From assembly GCA_020744425.1 (NCBI GenBank), contig JAGMUV010000004.1, forward strand, positions 558,001-622,000: a stretch of 64,000 bases of DNA. Direction: 5' to 3'. Position numbers and translations under genes: made by a program. Positions within the stretch are counted from its first letter, which is position 1, and every line of letters begins with the position of its first letter. The stretch is from Dactylonectria macrodidyma (lineage: Eukaryota; Ascomycota; Sordariomycetes; Hypocreales; Nectriaceae). Under the pieces are notes generated by a model. The model did not search any database. It saw only the letters and a program-made list of their open reading frames with translations, and was not told where the DNA came from. Below are positions 58,620 to 64,000 of this stretch, piece by piece.

Positions 58620-59465
58620 TTAGATGGAGCGCTTAGGGATGCCGCACTTCTGGAGGCACTCATCGACGCCAAGGGCGATGCTCTTGGGGATAGCCTTGCG
58701 AACGCGATCGATGTCCTCGCCAGCGATGCTCTGGCCAAAGGTAGCAGCGATAACATCATCGCTAAGAGCGAAGGTCTCATCCTGGACCTGTCCGGTGCCG
58801 AAGTCCTCAGCAGCAAAGGCAGCAACAAAGGTGGCGGGGTAGCAGTCGGGGTTGAACTGGGTGTGAACGGAGCCCTGGTAGAAGGGAGTCATCATGTTGG
58901 CAGTAAGCTCGGTGCGGATGACGCGACGCTTGCCGTCGGCATCGTTGACGCCGTTCTCAGGAACCATCTCAGTGATGAGGCGGCCGGAGGTGACGATCTG
59001 GAGCTCGGCAGAGCGAGGGTGGACGTGAAGAGTGTTCATGCCACAGGCTGCGAGAAGAAGCGGTGTTAGTAACTAGAGGTTGAAGCATAGTGTAAGAGAA
59101 AGGGAAGAAACTTACGGTCAACGCGGCCAAAGGCCATGCCGGAGCCGGTGCCAACCAGAGCAGGGAAGGTCTTGCGGTTGGCGGCGATGATCTGGCCACC
59201 CGCTCCGGGGTTCTCCTGCTCCTTGTTGAAGTCGAAGACGAACTCATCATCGGCGAGAAGGGCAAAGCGGTCGACGGCACTAGATTAGGTATTAGGCGAT
59301 GTTTCTATCAAAGTGAGAGAGTGTTGTTGAAACTCACGTGTCGGCGAGCTGAAGCTGGGCAGTCAAGCTGAGCTCTGCGGGGTAACCACGGCGCACAGAA
59401 GGGGCAGCGGAAGCGAAAGAGGTGAAGGCCAGGATGGCAGAGATGGTGGCGGCGGTGAACTGCAT
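58620..59465 (-). CDS. Secreted spherulin-1A-like cupin
   Basis: Exons 59465-59338, 59279-59116 and 59047-58620 give 239 residues. The first 21 residues (MQFTAATISAILAFTSFASAA) are a clear signal peptide, followed by a possible Arg-Arg processing site. The cupin_1 barrel has PCGMNTLHVHPRSAELQIV (motif 1, with the two His and Glu metal ligands) and GSVHTQFNPDC..ATFVAAFAAEDFGTGQV (motif 2). Spherulin-1A and germin-like proteins are secreted or wall-bound and often stress- or encystment-associated; most fungal members have no shown activity. Two Cys near the C-terminus (ECLQKCGI) may form a disulfide. Confidence 0.9.
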
Positions 59466-62400
59466 GGTGAAGATGATTGTGGTGTTGAAGTGTTGGAGGT
59501 GGAAAAGGTTGACGTGAAGAGGGGATGAGTGGCCAAAGAGGAGAAGAGTAGATATCGAAGGGGATATGAAGATGTAGTTATATGTTGAAGAGTGTGTTGG
59601 TGGTGGTGGTGGTGGTTGTGATGGTAGTAGTAGTTGTGACTGTGAAGTTGTATTGTGGTGCTGTTTGATGTTTCGTTTCAAGCAACGAACGTGGCCATCT
59701 TCTTATACATGATCGTCCCGCCCCCATCTCAAGCGCCGGGATATCCACATACCAACGTTGACGGAAAGCACACAAAGGTCCTTGCGAGTAAGAATCTGAC
59801 AGTCGATGCTGTGCGATGGCAAAGATACTGCGCCGGCAATGGCTGGTGTTCGGCATGTCAGACTTCCGTGGTCACCATCCCGGCCAGCGGGGCGTTCACC
59901 CATCTCGCAGGGCATGCTGTCAAGGGTTCCCCATTGAATTTAGACTAGACGGTAGCATGCAGAAGATCCTTCTCTGGTATGCACGGGTCTGTAATTGCTG
60001 CAATAAGGGTAATTGTTTAGTTGCCGTTGGGTGGTGGTGTGGCGGCTGTTGCAGGGATAGGTCCATGACAAGTTGAGAGCAGATGCTGGCAGTGCAGCAG
60101 TAGCCGTTAGCCGGAAGGCTGGTGAGTGGCCGCAGCGCCAGTGGCCGCAACGCCTGCAGCGTGTGTTGGGTGTGGCTGCGCCTAAAAATAACGGGCGCGC
60201 GGGGGGGGTTAATGGAAGGTGCTCGGCAAGCGCTAAGCGACGAGCCGGGAGCCGTGGAAGATGCCGAAGAGGCCCAACTCTCGGCGGCCGACACGCCCAA
60301 CACGCGCTAAAATGAACGTTTCTTGCACAGTCAGCACCTTTTTTACTCTGACTGTCAGCAAACCAGCAGCGGGGACTCCAGATGAGTGCGTGCGCCAACC
60401 ACCGAAGGAGCTGTGCTTGCAGCTAAGCGGGCCAGCATCGCCCCCCGGAGGCACGCTGATCCGGGCGGGAAACAAGACGGAAGGTCTTGTGCAGCGGCCA
60501 ACACAGAGACTGACAGCACTCAAATGTACTAATTACAGTGCATCAAAACAATCCGTCTCTAATTATTACCAGCATGCACCCTGCGCCAGACCATGAGCCG
60601 TGACCCGTCTGCACCCTGTACCACCAATATGCAAAGCGTCCCTGTCATCCGCCCTTCAACTTGTTTCCCAACGTTTCGTTTCAAAGCCATCCGATGATGC
60701 CGCCTAATTAGGGCTCCATTTGAAATCAGGCATATGCGCGTGGAAGGATGTTATCTCTGTCAGCATCGTCGGCCGCCCAAGTTTTCGAGGTCATGGCGGT
60801 GAAAATGGCGGAAAGATGGCTTTTCAAGTTGTAAGCACTTGCTGGAGTCGTCTAGCAAGGTAGCACACAGTATCGCTCAGCACTCACTCGGCTCTGGTGC
60901 TCACATCCATGCAGTGTGGGAGAAGGGGCAGGCCGATCTTCAACATTCAAATCGGCTTGGCGTCAGCACACAGAAGCATCATCTCAGGTCCGGGCGAGTT
61001 ATCGAAGAGAACTGTGAGCGGCCGCCTCGATATTGCCAAGCTGAGATGACAACGGCCCGGCCGCTTCGCGCATCGCCAAAGAGCACTATCGATCTCACAT
61101 AACCTTTAATATCAATGTCATCATGACCAATGATCAATGACTTTATCGTTCTCACATCATAAATTAGCATCGTGAAGCACATGCGGGATAGTTGTATCAC
61201 ACAGTTGTAATTTCACACAATCTGACAAGCGAGGACAATGACGCCCGCCTTGATCCCGCTGCCCCTCGATTCATCATTTTAGCTGCCTCCGCCTCCTCCA
61301 CATGGCGCCGTGCGCCACTACCGAGTCGCGAATCTCACTCCACGTCTTCTTCTAAGACATGCAAGGGACCTTCGTCAGTGGCTTCTCGTACAATTTTCTT
61401 CTTTCTTATTTTCTTTTTCTTGACTCCCCCGTCTACTCTCTGATAATGCGTAGACTTGTTACTTAGCAACGGTAAGTAGATCTCTACAGTGAGAAGCCTC
61501 TGTTTTCTCTGCTAATCCAAACTGACATAACGTGGAGGAGCTCAGAGTCATGATATCCTGAGACCTCTTGTCATGTCTGACTTCCAAGTCAAACCTGTCA
61601 AGCTGAGACTGACCAGCCACCGACGGCATGCGAAGGCTCGTGGTCCAAGAGTGGTTCATCAGAATGCGCGGATATCCAACTGACAACAGCACGTGCGACC
61701 CCGCAACAATAGCTTTCATTTAAAGTCATATCCTCCCGCCTGTCTCCATTGCCTGAAGGCTCGTCTTATTGACCACCAGGCCTGAAGCATTATAGGGCGG
61801 AACCAGTCACCGGTTGCACCACAGCTAGAGAGAGGCCTAGAACCCGCGTCGCAAGCGTCGGCGCGTCGGCGCGTCGCAATCAAAGTGTACACGATCATCT
61901 CGTTCAGGCAAGCGTCAATTGTTTGCCCCTGGAGACATCGTTGTGGAAGCAGTCTGCCCAATCTAGACTGTGGCAGCACAACCCGCTAATAGACAAGCGC
62001 ATTCTCTATAACTCCGTAGTAGCCTGGGCAACAATGAAGTCATCGAGAATATGTAGGCGAGCTTGGCGAAAGGGGGACCGAGGGGCTGAGACTCCGAGTG
62101 GAATCGTATCGCAAGGAACCGAACAAGGCTGCGTTTCAGGGCCTCGGTCTCCATCATCGCCTTACCATTGACCTCTGAGCATCAACCATTGCCCATGGCC
62201 CCCCGTCGGCTCGGCTCCATCGTGATTCGGTAAAGCGGTCGTGACATTCGTCTGCCTCTCGCCTCCGCAGTCAGTTGTGGCTCGTAGTGGAAGATGGAAC
62301 TGTCGCCGAGCCGGGCGTCCCCGCTGTGCCCGGGGCGCTGTGCCTGGGAAAGCACCAGCCTCTAGCATGCATTGGCCCAGGAACAGAGACAATCCGACAG

Positions 62401-63638
62401 CAGCCATTTGCTCATTAGTCGGCTTTGCCCAACCAGGGCCATGTTAGAGCTTGTTGCCCACCAGCCAATGCGCTACCTCACCTTAAAACATCTCCCCTCC
62501 CCCTCCCAAGCCACAGAACGACCGTGAGGGGGACGCGCGCTATTCCCAACTTGGGAAGAGTCAGGAACACACATGCAAGACCGATCAGCTCAGGCACACT
62601 CTCTCACCCTTTGTGTTTTGCGACCGTCCTGTGCCTGAAGAGTCTGCCAGGAACAACAAAATGCATGCGGCGCAGCGACCAAGAAGACGACGAGACACCT
62701 GGGCTCGTTATCACACAGCCGATGGGCGGCCTTATTCCTTATACTATGGACACTGCAGGGCATGCTGGCTCGGCCGACAATGAATTCCCTGATCCGGCCG
62801 TGGTCCCTACGGCCATTGTCTCATTCCGGCTTGAGTAACCCAGGGAGGCTTCGAACAATGCCAATACTACGTACAACAGACAGCGACTCATTGATGTGGT
62901 GAGGTCTAATCTGCGGCGATGAAGCACCCCCTGACCCAACGGGCCACTACACCAACGGGATTGGCTGCGCGTGGCCAGGAGGAGATGAGGTGCCTGTCTC
63001 ATTGGGCAAGGTCGCATTACCCCAGCCCCCGTCGCCGAGAGGCTGTCTCCACAATCAAACCGGGCTTCACGGGCCATGACGGGCCACGACTGACCAGATT
63101 TGCCAGAGCAGGCCTGCAACTTACAAGGGCCTGCCAGACGAAGCCCAGAAGGGCCATGGGGTTGCTTCCTGGGGCCACCGGCGGGAGGCGAAAGAGTCGT
63201 AGCCTCGAGCATCAATCTCCAGCCGCTGCTTGCTGGTGTTGCGTGTGGTTCTGGTTTGGTCCTGGTCCCGCGGCGCTGCTCGTCTCTCATTTCCTGGGGC
63301 CCATCCCATCCGCCCTCGCGCAGTCCCTCGTGCGCAGTCCGTCTCCTGCTACCACCGACGATCGCATTGTTCATTTGTTTCCGCGACCCCATCGTTCTTT
63401 TCATCTTTTGTTTCTCTTGTTCTGCGTAAATACCGCTCGTGCTGCTGGTCCACGACCCCCTAGTTCTCGCCTCCCCGGCTTCGTCACTCATTCACTCGCT
63501 CGGGTCACCCACTCCTTTCACCTTGCATCAGAGCTTTCTTCGTTGACTACACGCGTGGAGGAATATCACTCATTCAGAACATTCGCGCTTGGATCTATCT
63601 CCAGTGCACCGACGCTCTTTTCATCGACGATAACCCCA
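59466..63638. promoter_or_regulatory. Long divergent upstream region
   Basis: 4.2 kb between the cupin and SUN genes. No ORF shows domain content. The cupin-proximal 200 bp has a (TGG)-rich run in its leader. The last 400 bp before 63639 is C/T-rich, typical of a highly expressed fungal wall-gene leader. No RNA gene was recognised. Confidence 0.5.
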
Positions 63639-64000
63639 ATGAAGTTCACGACACTTCCGGCTGCCCTCGCGGCGGTCGCGTTGCTGGCCTCCCCGGCCGT
63701 CAACGCCAAGAGTCATAAACACCACGGTCGCGATCATGACCACGCGCGACCTCTTCCCGAATCCGCATCTTTCTTCGAGCAACCCATTGTCCATAAGCGT
63801 GGAGGACAGTGCCAATTTCCTACCGACGACTCCAACCTCGTTGCTGTCACCCCCGACCAGGCGAACGCGGGATGGGCCATGAGCCCTGATCAGGAGTGCA
63901 CTCCCGGCACCTACTGCCCCTTTGCTTGCAAGCCCGGCATGGTTATGGCTCAGTGGGAGCCAGATTCCACTTACGACTATCCCTCATCAATGGTAGGCAA
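63639..64000 (+). CDS. SUN-family (GH132) cell-wall protein, 5' part
   Basis: The first 118 codons are seen; a likely GTAGGC donor follows ATG at 63992, after which the gene leaves the window. SUN proteins (yeast Sun4/Sim1/Uth1, Aspergillus SunA) are secreted glucan-active wall proteins involved in septation and ageing. A signal peptide (MKFTTLPAALAAVALLASPAVNA) is followed by a short His-rich stretch (KSHKHHGRDHDHARD) and a KR processing site. The SUN domain starts QCQFPTDDSNLVAVTPDQAN, with AGWAMSPDQECTPGTYCPFACKPGMVMAQW, whose paired cysteines are the family hallmark. The His-rich stretch after the signal is usual in yeast members. Confidence 0.9.
   Translation, partial: MKFTTLPAALAAVALLASPAVNAKSHKHHGRDHDHARPLPESASFFEQPIVHKRGGQCQFPTDDSNLVAVTPDQANAGWAMSPDQECTPGTYCPFACKPGMVMAQWEPDSTYDYPSSMVG

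Noticed and set aside
1..64000. CRISPR array, prokaryotic operon or secondary-metabolite cluster
   Set aside because: Genes are spliced and monocistronic; no regularly spaced repeats and no core biosynthetic enzyme are present. The single MFS and ABC transporters have no biosynthetic neighbours.

Overview
The window is nuclear DNA of a filamentous ascomycete, most likely a Sordariomycete and perhaps Hypocreales. The evidence is short introns (about 50-110 bp) with GTRWGT donors and CTRAC branch points, long intergenic stretches, and gene families typical of Pezizomycotina (AreB/ASD-4 GATA factor, SUN-family GH132, Svf1, Utp21, DHA2 transporters). No species is named because no search could be run. 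All exon structures were read by hand from splice signals and reading-frame continuity; each was checked for a spliced length divisible by three.

Layout. 1-9.1 kb: the 3' part of a mitochondrial K+/H+ exchange protein gene, a small unrecognised spliced gene, svf1, and the GATA factor areB, which shares a 2.3-kb divergent upstream region with svf1. 9.1-12 kb: a strongly diverged histone H4 variant (six exons), convergent with a membrane-anchored GNAT acetyltransferase. 12-18.8 kb: no supportable gene. 18.9-28.2 kb: a small beta-carbonic anhydrase, an Adp1-like ABCG transporter, a 14-helix DHA2 transporter, and a MOSC-domain protein whose first intron appears to use a GC donor. 28.2-43.1 kb: a gene-poor, repeat-rich stretch. 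It holds a 52-residue Cys/His-rich protein, microsatellites, two copies of a ~222-bp MITE, diverged repeat pairs and a broken SNF2-helicase fragment. 43.1-59.5 kb: dense housekeeping genes, namely the inositol pyrophosphate kinase Vip1/Asp1, the SSU-processome protein Utp21, the Golgi protein Tvp15, mitochondrial EF-G2 (Mef2) and a secreted spherulin-like cupin. A third MITE copy lies between vip1 and utp21. 59.5-64 kb: a long upstream region, then the start of a SUN-family cell-wall gene that runs off the window.

There is no sign of a biosynthetic cluster or other single-pathway island; the genes are a normal chromosomal mix. The items most worth following are the H4 variant, the 52-residue Zn-ribbon-like protein, the candidate alternative promoter inside areB together with a GATAAG cluster upstream of it, the GC-AG/NAGNAG intron of the MOSC gene, and the MITE family with the adjoining decayed repeats.
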